A stretch of 64,000 nucleotides of DNA from Desulfonatronospira thiodismutans ASO3-1 (GTDB lineage Bacteria > Desulfobacterota > Desulfovibrionia > Desulfovibrionales > Desulfonatronovibrionaceae), in assembly GCF_000174435.1 (NCBI RefSeq), contig NZ_ACJN02000001.1, positions 1,229,658-1,293,657 on the forward strand, read 5' to 3'. Below the pieces are notes generated by a model, which had not been told where the DNA came from, made no database searches, and was given only the letters and a program-made list of their open reading frames with translations. Shown here piece by piece: positions 7,921-15,781 of this stretch. Each line of letters begins with the position of its first letter. Positions within the stretch are counted from its first letter, which is position 1. Made by a program: the position numbers and the translations under genes.

Positions 7921-9456
7921 ATGGACCAGGCACAGACGCAAAAGGTCCTGGTGCTGGGTGCCAGTGGCTACGTAGGGGGCAGGCTGGTCCCCCTTCTTCT
8001 GGAAAAAGGCTTTCAGGTCCGGGCCGCCGCCAGGAACACGGACAAGCTCTCCTGCAGGGATTATGCTTCTCACCCGGGCTTTGAGCCCTTCAGGGTGGAC
8101 GTCATGGACCAGGACAGCCTGGATAAGGCCTGCCAGGGCTGCCGGGCGGCGTTTTACCTGGTGCACTCCATGGGCCCGGACAAGGACAAAAAAAGCGACT
8201 TCGAGTCCAAAGACAGGCAGGCCGCCCGCAACATGGTGGCCGCCTCTGAAAAGGCCGGCCTGAAGCAGATCATCTACCTTGGCGGCCTGGGCGAGGACGA
8301 CGAAGACCTTAGCCACCACCTCAAGTCCAGGCTGGAAGTGGGCCGGATCCTGCAGGACTCCAGTGTTCCCCTCACCTTTCTCAAGGCCGCCATGATCCTT
8401 GGTTCCGGCAGCGCCTCCTTTGAAATCATGCGCTACCTGGTGGAGCGCCTGCCGGTGATGATCACCCCCACCTGGGTGCATACCGACTGCCAGCCCATCG
8501 CCATAACCAACGTCCTGGGCTACCTGGCCGGAAGCCTGGACAACCCGGACGCCATGGGCAAAAGCTTTGACATCGGCGGACCGGATATCCTGAGCTATGC
8601 CAAGCTCTTTCAGATTTACGCCGGGGAAGCCGGCCTGGCCCCCAGGCTGATAATCCCGGTACCCGTCCTGAGCCCCAGACTCAGTTCCTACTGGATTCAC
8701 CTGGTTACCCCGGTCCCCGCAAGCATTGCCGCTCCCCTGGCCCAAGGGCTGAAAAACACCGTTGTCTGCCGGGAAAACACCATCCGGGAAGTCATCCCCC
8801 AGGAGCTTGTCTCCTGCAGGGAAGCCATAAAAAGGGCCCTGGAGCATTCCGGACGGGACCGGGACAGTACCTGCTGGCGCGACGCCGGGGAAATAAGTGT
8901 TCCCGAATGGACCACCTGCTCGGATTCCCGGTATGCCGGCGGAAGCATTTATGAAATCGCCTACCAGGTGCACCTTGGTGCTCCCCCTGAAAAAGTCTGG
9001 CCGGTAATCGAGGGCATCGGAGGGGAAAACGGCTGGTACTACGCCAATTCTTTGTGGCGCTTAAGGGGATTGGCGGACAAGATTATGGGCGGCTCAGGCT
9101 ACCGTAAGGGACGCCGGTCCCGGGAAGAACTACGCTTCGGAGACACGGTGGACTTCTGGAAGGTCATCCAGGTGCAGAAAAACGAGCATCTGAAACTTTT
9201 GGCGGAAATGAAAATGCCCGGGGAAGCCACGCTGGAGTTTGAACTCCAGCCCGAGGGAACCAGCCGGAGCATCCTGGTGCAGAGAACCAGGTTTTACCCC
9301 AGAGGACTTCCAGGCATCGCCTACTGGAAAAGTCTGGTACCCTTTCACAACCAGCTTTTTAAAGGCATGCTCAGGGGCATATCCAGAAAAACCGGGGCAC
9401 GCATCATAAAAGGCCCCATTCGGGCTGGAAAAAAGGACAGCTGCCGCATTCAGTGA
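7921..9456 (+). CDS. SDR-family NAD(P)-binding protein with C-terminal DUF2867 domain
   Basis: A 511-aa two-domain protein. The N-terminal ~300 residues form an atypical short-chain dehydrogenase of the NmrA/YwnB style (VLVLGASGYVGGRLV, a GxxGxxG nucleotide site). The C-terminal ~160 residues match DUF2867, a lipid-binding START-like fold (PPEKVWPVIEGIGG...DFWKVIQV). I start at ATG 7921 because AAGGAGG ends 6 bases before it; an upstream GTG at 7915 lies within that site. Its stop overlaps the rlmH stop on the other strand by 7 bases. The substrate is not known. Confidence 0.85.
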   Translation: MDQAQTQKVLVLGASGYVGGRLVPLLLEKGFQVRAAARNTDKLSCRDYASHPGFEPFRVDVMDQDSLDKACQGCRAAFYLVHSMGPDKDKKSDFESKDRQAARNMVAASEKAGLKQIIYLGGLGEDDEDLSHHLKSRLEVGRILQDSSVPLTFLKAAMILGSGSASFEIMRYLVERLPVMITPTWVHTDCQPIAITNVLGYLAGSLDNPDAMGKSFDIGGPDILSYAKLFQIYAGEAGLAPRLIIPVPVLSPRLSSYWIHLVTPVPASIAAPLAQGLKNTVVCRENTIREVIPQELVSCREAIKRALEHSGRDRDSTCWRDAGEISVPEWTTCSDSRYAGGSIYEIAYQVHLGAPPEKVWPVIEGIGGENGWYYANSLWRLRGLADKIMGGSGYRKGRRSREELRFGDTVDFWKVIQVQKNEHLKLLAEMKMPGEATLEFELQPEGTSRSILVQRTRFYPRGLPGIAYWKSLVPFHNQLFKGMLRGISRKTGARIIKGPIRAGKKDSCRIQ

Positions 9457-9914
9457 TGATACGGATGCCCCCTGCTTATGCACTGAGCCCGGTAAATCTG
9501 CTCCATTAATACCACTGCAGCCAGCTCATGGGGCAAGGTCATGGGTCCCAGGCCAATGAGCCTGTCCGCCCTGGAGCGCACGTTTTCAGACAGCCCATAA
9601 GCCCCGCCCACTACGAAGCAGGGCACACATCCGGGATCTTCCTCCCATCTGCTCAGTTCCCGGGCCATGGAACCGGACCCAAGGGCTGTGCCTTTTTCAT
9701 CCATGACCAGAAGCAAATCCCTGGGACCTAACCTGGCCAGGATATTTTCGCCTTCCTTTTGCATGCGCAGGTCTGGATCCCTGTGCCGCACCTCTTTTAC
9801 CTCCACCACTTCCGCCTGGGTCACTTTCCTGACCCGCTGGAGATAAAAGTCAAAGGCCTCCCGGAAAAATCCCTTTTGAAACCTGCCCACCAGCACAATT
9901 TTAATCCCGCGCAT
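9450..9914 (-). CDS. rlmH: 23S rRNA (pseudouridine1915-N3)-methyltransferase RlmH
   Basis: Methylates pseudouridine 1915 in helix 69 of 23S rRNA on assembled ribosomes, using SAM. At 154 aa it is the usual size of this SPOUT methylase. The knot region shows FVVGGAYGLSENV (SAM loop) and the end MTLPHELAAVVLMEQIYRA...RGHPYHH, which is diagnostic. It starts 13 bases after the ligase fusion gene and is probably co-transcribed with it. Confidence 0.96.
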   Translation of the reverse strand: MRGIKIVLVGRFQKGFFREAFDFYLQRVRKVTQAEVVEVKEVRHRDPDLRMQKEGENILARLGPRDLLLVMDEKGTALGSGSMARELSRWEEDPGCVPCFVVGGAYGLSENVRSRADRLIGLGPMTLPHELAAVVLMEQIYRAQCISRGHPYHH

Positions 9915-9927
9915 ATTCCCGGAGGCC

Positions 9928-12006
9928 TTACAGAACCTTTTCCACCATTGCAGGTATGGAGGCCAGATCAGGGCAGATGGTTATGCCGCATTCATGCATG
10001 ACCTGCAGCTTGGCCCGGATCCCGCCGGAGTGCTCATCCAGGATGGCCCCGGCATGGCCCAGCCTTTTGCCCGGAGGAGCCGTCTGCCCGGCCACAAAGC
10101 CCAGTACCGGTTTGTCGAATCCCATCTCGTCCAGCTCCCGGGCCAGGTCCTCCTCGGCTGTACCCCCGATCTCCCCCAGCACCAGTACGGCCCGGCAGGC
10201 CGGGTCTCTTTGCAGCAGGGGAAAAATATCCCTGAAATCCAGGCCCACGTACGGGTCCCCGCCCACACCCAGGCACATGCACTGCCCCATGCCGGCGCTG
10301 GTCAGAGACTGGACGCACTCATAGGTCAGGGTGCCGCTTCTGGATAAAATCGCCACCGGCCCCCGGGAAAAGATGGAGGCCGGCATGATGCCCAGCTTGG
10401 TCTGTCCCGGAACCATTATCCCCGGAGTATTGGGGCCCACCAGCCTGGTGCCGGACCTGCGGATGGCCGGCAACAGTCTCATCATATCCTGCTGCGGGAT
10501 GCCCTCGGTGATGCACACCACCCAGGGGATGTGCATGTCCACGGCTTCCATGACAGCATCCGCAGCCGCTGCTCCGGGGACAAATATAACCGAGGCCTGG
10601 ATATCATGCTCCATACAGGCCTTGTGCACACTGTCAAAGACCGGCACACCCTCCACATGGCTTCCGCCCTTGAAGGGGGTAACCCCGGCCACTATCCTGG
10701 TGCCGAAGTTCTGCATTTCCCGGGCATGCAGCATGCCCTCACGCCCGGTTATGCCCTGAACCAGCACCGGGGTATTTTTGTTCAGGGGAAAAGGCGCAGG
10801 CTCATTTTTTTTCGGAGTTCTCTTTTTTTCCTGTGCAGGGGGAAACTCAATGCGCTGGAACTTCTGCCCGCCCCCCGGGCTGGAACTTAGTTCTTTCAAA
10901 GCTTCCAGGGCCCGGGCAAGATCCTGGACATAATAAATATTGTCTGCATTCAGCCCCTGGATGATCCTGCCCGCCTCCCGGGCCTTGAAACCGGAAAAAC
11001 GAACCACCATGGGCCTGGCAACGGATGCCTCCTCCAGGGCTGCAGCCAGGGCCAGAGCCACTTTTTCACAGGAAAGAATGCCGCCGAAAATATTTATAAA
11101 GACCAGTTCCACCCCGGGATCATTAAAAAGAATATCCAGGGCCCTGGATATGCGCTCCTGGTCGGCCCCTCCACCCAGATCCAGAAAATTGGCCGCCGGA
11201 ACACCGGAAAAATTGAGTAAATCCATGGTGGCCATGGCCAGTCCGGCACCGTTGACCACCATGCCCACCCTGCCGTCCAGCCTGTGGTAGCTGAGTCCTG
11301 CTTCCCCGGCCAGTCTTTCCTGCTCTCCCAGGTGTTCCGGGACATGATAACCCAGAAGCCCCCTGTTTATCTGCACGTAGTTGTCGTCCAGCTCCACCTT
11401 GCCGTCTAAGGCTGTGAGCTCTTGTCCGCCGGTGAGTACCAGGGGGTTTATCTCCGCCAGCAGCAGGCGGTTCCTGGTGAAGGCCGTGTATAGATTTTTC
11501 AGAAGCCCGGAAAAGGATCTAAACATGCTCTTGTCCAGATCCAGGTGAAAAAAGACCCGGCGTATCTGAAAGTCATGCAGCCCCAGGCCCGGATCCAGGG
11601 TCAGGGACAGGATATTGTCCCTGCCGCTGGACTCGATATCCACCCCGCCGGTGCGCCCGGCGGTGAGCACCAGGCTTTTTTGCTGCCTGTCCAGGGTCAT
11701 GGACAGATACATTTCCCGCTGGATATGGCTGGCCGGCTCCACCCGGACAAAGGGCACGCTTTCGCCCTTTATCTGCATCCCCAGAATCTGCCGGGCAGCA
11801 GTCTCGAATTCCTCCCGGTTTTGCACAACTCTGACTCCCCCGGCCTTGCCCCGTCCACCGGTGAGAACCATGGCCTTGACCACCCAGGGAAATTCAAATT
11901 CCGGGGCAAAATCCCTTATATCTCCGGGCCCGATCATCTCCCCCCGGGGCACCAGAATCCCGGCCCCCTTCAACAGCTCTTTGCTCATATGTTCATTGAG
12001 CTTCAT
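9928..12006 (-). CDS. Succinyl-CoA-synthetase-like ligase, beta and alpha subunits fused
   Basis: A 692-aa NDP-forming acyl-CoA ligase. Residues ~1-380 resemble SucC (ATP-grasp: KLNEHMSKELLKGAGI, KAMVLTGGRGKAGGV, NGAGLAMATMDLL, NIFGGILSCEKVA). After a Pro/Lys-rich linker (PPAQEKKRTPKKNEP), residues ~400-690 resemble SucD (VQGITGREG, FKGGSHVEGVPVF, GPNTPGIM), with the phospho-histidine in GHAGAI near residue 650. In the usual enzyme the subunits are separate and the order is sucC-sucD; here that order is retained in one chain. I start at ATG 12006 (GGAG 6 bases upstream) rather than an upstream TTG. The substrate could be succinate, acetate or another acid. Confidence 0.85.
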   Translation of the reverse strand: MKLNEHMSKELLKGAGILVPRGEMIGPGDIRDFAPEFEFPWVVKAMVLTGGRGKAGGVRVVQNREEFETAARQILGMQIKGESVPFVRVEPASHIQREMYLSMTLDRQQKSLVLTAGRTGGVDIESSGRDNILSLTLDPGLGLHDFQIRRVFFHLDLDKSMFRSFSGLLKNLYTAFTRNRLLLAEINPLVLTGGQELTALDGKVELDDNYVQINRGLLGYHVPEHLGEQERLAGEAGLSYHRLDGRVGMVVNGAGLAMATMDLLNFSGVPAANFLDLGGGADQERISRALDILFNDPGVELVFINIFGGILSCEKVALALAAALEEASVARPMVVRFSGFKAREAGRIIQGLNADNIYYVQDLARALEALKELSSSPGGGQKFQRIEFPPAQEKKRTPKKNEPAPFPLNKNTPVLVQGITGREGMLHAREMQNFGTRIVAGVTPFKGGSHVEGVPVFDSVHKACMEHDIQASVIFVPGAAAADAVMEAVDMHIPWVVCITEGIPQQDMMRLLPAIRRSGTRLVGPNTPGIMVPGQTKLGIMPASIFSRGPVAILSRSGTLTYECVQSLTSAGMGQCMCLGVGGDPYVGLDFRDIFPLLQRDPACRAVLVLGEIGGTAEEDLARELDEMGFDKPVLGFVAGQTAPPGKRLGHAGAILDEHSGGIRAKLQVMHECGITICPDLASIPAMVEKVL

Positions 12007-12120
12007 ATATTTCTCCAAAAACAAGTTATCTGCTAATCAGGTCCTGATGATCTTAGAAACAGTTGATGACTGCTCATTTCTGTGCTCAAAAAATAAGGGT
12101 GAGGTAAAAAACTGATTATC

Positions 12121-12731
12121 GAACCACCCCCAACCCCTCCTTAACCAAGGAGGGGAGCAGATCGAGGCATGGAAACACTCTGTCGCAAGCATCTGTCTAA
12201 ATACTCCGTCTGGATCTTGATCAAACTTCCACCACCCAAATAGTCCAAGCCACGGTACAACTCCCCTCCTTAGCCAAGGAGGGGACGGGGGTGGTTGTAT
12301 GAGATCCCTTCCTTATAAACATTCCAGAAGCCCACCAACCAAGTAAATCCAGGCCACGGTACAACTCCCCTCCTTAGCCAAGGAGGGGTCGGGGGTGGTT
12401 GTATGAACTCCCTTCCCTATATACATTCCATAAGCCCGCCGCCCAAGCAAGTCCAAGCCACGGTACAACTCCCCTCCTTAGCCAAGGAGGGGTCGGGGGT
12501 GGTTGTATGAGATCCCTTCCTTATAAACATTCCAGAAGCCCACCAACCAAGTAAATCCAGGCCACGGTGCAGCTCCCCTCCTTAGCCAAGGAGGGGACGG
12601 GGGTGGTTGTATGAGATCCCTTCCTTATAAACATTCCAGAAGCCCACCAACCAAGTAAATCCAGGCCACGGTGCAGCTCCCCTCCTTAGCCAAGGAGGGG
12701 TCGGGGGTGGTTGTATGAGATCCCTTCCTTT
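12121..12731. repeat. Tandem array, five copies of a 104-bp hairpin unit
   Basis: Copies of a unit recognised by CCACGGT begin 104 bases apart, at 12251, 12355, 12459, 12563 and 12667. Each carries the hairpin CCCCTCCTTAGCCAAGGAGGGG followed by CGGGGGTGGTTGTATGA and a CCCTTCCTTATAAACATTCC segment. The last unit runs into the stop codon of lysA. A diverged half copy lies at 12122-12155. The units have no unique spacers, so this is not a CRISPR array. The same unit recurs at 20395-21325 and the hairpin alone at ~15680-15720. Confidence 0.9.
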
Positions 12732-13977
12732 AAAAACACTGCTCTTCCAGCTGCAGGAGATCAAAGTAGACTTCCCTGCGCCTGGCCAGTACGGCTTGGT
12801 CATTGTCCACTAAGACCTCGGCCGGGCGGGGCCTGGAGTTGTACTGCGAGGCCATGGTGAACCCGTAAGCCCCGGCCGAATGCACAGCCAGGAGGTCGTC
12901 CTGTTCGAGCCGTGGAAGTTCCCTGCCCTGGGCCAGAAAATCCCCGGTCTCGCAGATGGGTCCCACCACGTCCGCGGTATAAAGACGTCCGCTTTTTTCC
13001 TGTACCGGCTCTATACGGTGGTATGAACCATACAATGACGGCCGCATCAGATCGTTCATGGCGGCATCCACAATTACAAAATTCTTGGAAGGCGTTCCCT
13101 TGGTATAGAGCACCCTGGTGACCATGATCCCGGCATTACCGGCAATGACCCGTCCCGGCTCCAGGATCAGGGTCAGGTCCGTGTCTTTTAGGCTTTCCTT
13201 TACCGCGCGGCCGAATTCCGCCGGGTGAGGAGGTTCTTCCTGGTCATAGGTAATGCCCAGGCCGCCGCCCAGGTCCAGATACTTTATATCAAGCCCCAGC
13301 TCCTGAAGCCGGCCATAAAAAGACTTGATGCGCTCCAGGGCCTCCAGGAAAGGTTCCACGCTGGTAAGCTGGGAACCGATATGGCAGTCGATTCCCACCG
13401 GCTCAATATTGGAAAGCTCTCTGGCCAGCTTGTAGGACTCCCAGGCCTGTTCCAGTTCCAGGCCGAACTTGTTCTTCTTGAGCCCGGTGGAGATATAGGG
13501 ATGCGTCTGCGGATCCACGTCCGGATTGATGCGCAGGCTGATTCTGGCCTGCACTTCCATTTCCGAAGCCACCTGGTTGATCCTTTCCAGTTCCTGCCTG
13601 GACTCCACGTTGAACATAAGGATGTTGGAAAGCAGGGCTTCCCGGATTTCGTGCTCCCTTTTGCCCACCCCGGAATAAACTATCTTCTGCGGATCTATCC
13701 CGGCCTTGAGAGCCCGGAAAAGCTCTCCTCCGGAGACTATATCCACGCCTGCACCCATCTGACCCAAGAGCTTTAGTACGCAGATATTGGAATTTGCCTT
13801 GACCGAAAAACAGGTCATGTGTCTTGTGCCTTCAAAGGCGGAATCAAAGGCCTCGTAATGCCGACGCAGGGTCTTGGCGGAATAGACATAAAGCGGGGTG
13901 TCAAACTCCTGCACCAGTTCCTTGATACTTATATCCTCTGCATAAAGCTCGCCGTTTCTGTATTCAAAAAAATTCAT
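12730..13977 (-). CDS. lysA: Diaminopimelate decarboxylase
   Basis: PLP enzyme that makes L-lysine from meso-diaminopimelate, the last step of the DAP pathway. At 415 aa it has the family length. The PLP lysine is Lys60 in TCFSVKAN. Further marks are HIGSQ, the phosphate-binding GGGLGI, EPGR (ILEPGRVIAG) and the substrate-site CETGDFLA with SAGAYGF. The start ATG 13977 follows GGAGAGA. The stop codon lies inside the last unit of the 104-bp repeat array, so the repeat has replaced the native downstream sequence. Confidence 0.97.
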   Translation of the reverse strand: MNFFEYRNGELYAEDISIKELVQEFDTPLYVYSAKTLRRHYEAFDSAFEGTRHMTCFSVKANSNICVLKLLGQMGAGVDIVSGGELFRALKAGIDPQKIVYSGVGKREHEIREALLSNILMFNVESRQELERINQVASEMEVQARISLRINPDVDPQTHPYISTGLKKNKFGLELEQAWESYKLARELSNIEPVGIDCHIGSQLTSVEPFLEALERIKSFYGRLQELGLDIKYLDLGGGLGITYDQEEPPHPAEFGRAVKESLKDTDLTLILEPGRVIAGNAGIMVTRVLYTKGTPSKNFVIVDAAMNDLMRPSLYGSYHRIEPVQEKSGRLYTADVVGPICETGDFLAQGRELPRLEQDDLLAVHSAGAYGFTMASQYNSRPRPAEVLVDNDQAVLARRREVYFDLLQLEEQCF

Positions 13978-14445
13978 TCTCTCTCCTGACTAAGTTTTTT
14001 AAAAATTTAGTGTAACTATTCAACCTCTGCTGAAGCTGAACTATATAAGGCGGGCATTGCCCGCAACCCAATAAAGAAAAGAGCTATTTGACAGGATTAA
14101 CAGGATTAAGAGATGGATTAAGAGAAAAGTCATTTTGTCCTGGCCGGAAGCCAGGCCAAAAGGTTATCACTCCAGCACTCACTTTCTTCCGGCACTCATG
14201 AAGAAGAAAGTGAGTGCTGGATGGTTAATGCAATCTGCGGCTTCCGGCTTGCCCTGTGAAATTCCGCAGGACAGCGCAGCTGATTTCACCGGGGCCGCTG
14301 ATTGCTTATCCTGTCAATCTATGCCTGCCACGCTTCTTTGGCGTGGTTAATCCTGTCTAAGGCCTGCCACGCGCAGCGCGTGGTTCTTATTTTTTGTGAC
14401 ATGGTCTCAGGATTAAGTCTAAACGTCATGGTTAATAATTACGCC
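13978..14445. repeat. Intergenic region packed with hairpin elements
   Basis: No gene is seen. It holds a GCGGGCATTGCCCGC palindrome (14050-14064), a GACAGGATTAACAGGATTAA motif (14090-14109), copy 3 of the TCCAGCACTCAC hairpin (14171-14221), a GTGAAAT/ATTTCAC stem-loop (14251-14295), and two CCACGC/GCGTGG hairpins (~14326-14346 and ~14366-14385). Confidence 0.7.
14171..14221. repeat. Hairpin element, TCCAGCACTCAC family, copy 3
   Basis: A 51-bp element with ends TCCAGCACTCACTTTC and GAAAGTGAGTGCTGGA. The innermost pair is C-G, where copies 1 and 2 have T-A. Confidence 0.75.
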
Positions 14446-14865
14446 TCAGTAAAGCTCTTTCACACTGGAGTGTACATCACCCAGATCCCGGTAAACATTC
14501 ACCCCCGTGAGCCTCACCCTGTTGTACTTTTCCGGATCAAAACCGCAAAGGCTTACCTGCAGCAGGTCACCCTCCATGTGCACCTCTTGAGCACCCGGAG
14601 GCAGAACCTCACTAAAGGTAGCCATGAAAGGACACCCCGGGCAGGGTACAACTGACTCCTCCACCTCCAGGATCACCCCGGCCAGGTTCTGGTAGTTACC
14701 CTTCAATCGGGCCTGGATATGCAGGCACTCACCCTCAAGACGGGCCTGTTCAATCTTGATCTCAAAGCGTTCATCATCTGCTTCCGGCTCCGGCCAGACC
14801 TTCTTGCCGCATCCCGCACCCAGCACCAGAAGCACAACCAGACCCCAGTATATATATTTTTTCAT
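14446..14865 (-). CDS. Putative lipoprotein, unknown function
   Basis: A 139-aa protein with a lipoprotein signal: MKKYIYWGLVVLLVLGAGC, with the lipobox LGAGC at Cys19. The mature part has a Cys-Pro-Gly-Cys-Pro (CPGCP) motif around residue 80 and looks beta-rich. I recognise no family. The start is ATG 14865; the upstream extension has no membrane character. The first ~12 codons and the upstream bases are repeated at 15507-15548, beyond the next gene. Confidence 0.65.
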   Translation of the reverse strand: MKKYIYWGLVVLLVLGAGCGKKVWPEPEADDERFEIKIEQARLEGECLHIQARLKGNYQNLAGVILEVEESVVPCPGCPFMATFSEVLPPGAQEVHMEGDLLQVSLCGFDPEKYNRVRLTGVNVYRDLGDVHSSVKELY

Positions 14866-14915
14866 GCCGCTTGTCCTTCTGAAACGCCTTTTTAAAACTG
14901 TTATGCCAGGCAAGC

Positions 14916-15146
14916 CTATACATCACTTCTCAAAAGATCTTTTCTAAGATCCTGCAGCGTTCCAAACTCAGACTTTTTTTCCCGGACAGCATGAAGCGTT
15001 TCTGCTGCGTTGGCTGCTATCTGCTCCCGTCTTTCTTCAGCCATACGCAATCTCAGAAGCTCAATGACTTCCCTTCTGTCCTCTATGGGCAAGGCCTCAA
15101 TTGCATCTATTGCTGTTTGATAAGGAGTTTCTGAATAACTGGACAT
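14916..15146 (-). CDS. Small antitoxin-like protein
   Basis: A 76-aa, charged, probably helical protein (ALPIEDRREVIELLRLRMAEERR) resembling a widespread group of orphan small proteins that often accompany toxin genes. ATG 15146 follows GGAG by 8 bases. No toxin partner is adjacent: downstream is the lipoprotein gene and upstream is repeat sequence. Its function is unknown and it could be a solitary antitoxin. Confidence 0.55.
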   Translation of the reverse strand: MSSYSETPYQTAIDAIEALPIEDRREVIELLRLRMAEERREQIAANAAETLHAVREKKSEFGTLQDLRKDLLRSDV

Positions 15147-15781
15147 AGCCAAATCTCCTGTTGCAAATATAAGGATTTTTAAACTTCTATGGACCGCTTG
15201 TACTTTTTTCTCGGATCAGCGGGAACTAAAGTTCTGTAAACAAAACAACGTAACTAATCAGCACCTGCTAAAGCTGGACAATCTAAGCGCTCTTTGCGGT
15301 TCCATGGCCCGGGGGCTTTGCAAACTGGGCGTAAACTGTTTGAGCAACGCTTCCTTGGAGCTCGCCCTGTTAAACACCGCATAGCGGTCCTGCTTCTTAT
15401 TGTTCCCACGCTCCGCGTGGGAACAATCTTCGGACGCTCCGCGTCCAAAATGACCGCAGGAGCGGTCGAAAAACGTTCCCACGCAGAGCGTGGGAACGAT
15501 AAAAAACCAGACCCCAGTATATATATTTTTTCATGACGCTTGTCCTGCCGGGTAAAAATGTTATCAGTAATTGGTTATCTGCTTTTTACCTGATTACAAA
15601 TAACTTCCAAGTAACCAGACTTTTTCCTCTACCCTGCGCGATAAAAGAGGCCCGCTCGGGACAATTTCATACAGCACGGTCTACTCCCCTCCTTGGTTAA
15701 GGAGGGGCCGGGGGTGGTTCGTTCTAAATGATCACTTCCTTATCCAGTTAGCCACAGGTTCGGCTGGAACACTGACCCTCT
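15147..15781. repeat. Intergenic region with REP-like palindromes and a partial duplication
   Basis: Two GTTCCCACGC...GCGTGGGAAC palindromes (15402-15424, 15475-15497) are followed by a ~42-base near-copy of the lipoprotein gene start (15507-15548 versus 14837-14878) and a CCCCTCCTTGGTTAAGGAGGGG hairpin near 15690. I see no coding sequence. Confidence 0.65.

Noticed and set aside
7432-8973. A 513-codon open frame on the minus strand
   Set aside because: It is antisense to the SDR/DUF2867 gene, is Gly/His/Val-rich without motifs, and arises from the codon bias of the real gene.
12251-12731. CRISPR array
   Set aside because: The whole 104-bp unit is repeated; there are no short repeats with unique spacers and no cas genes.
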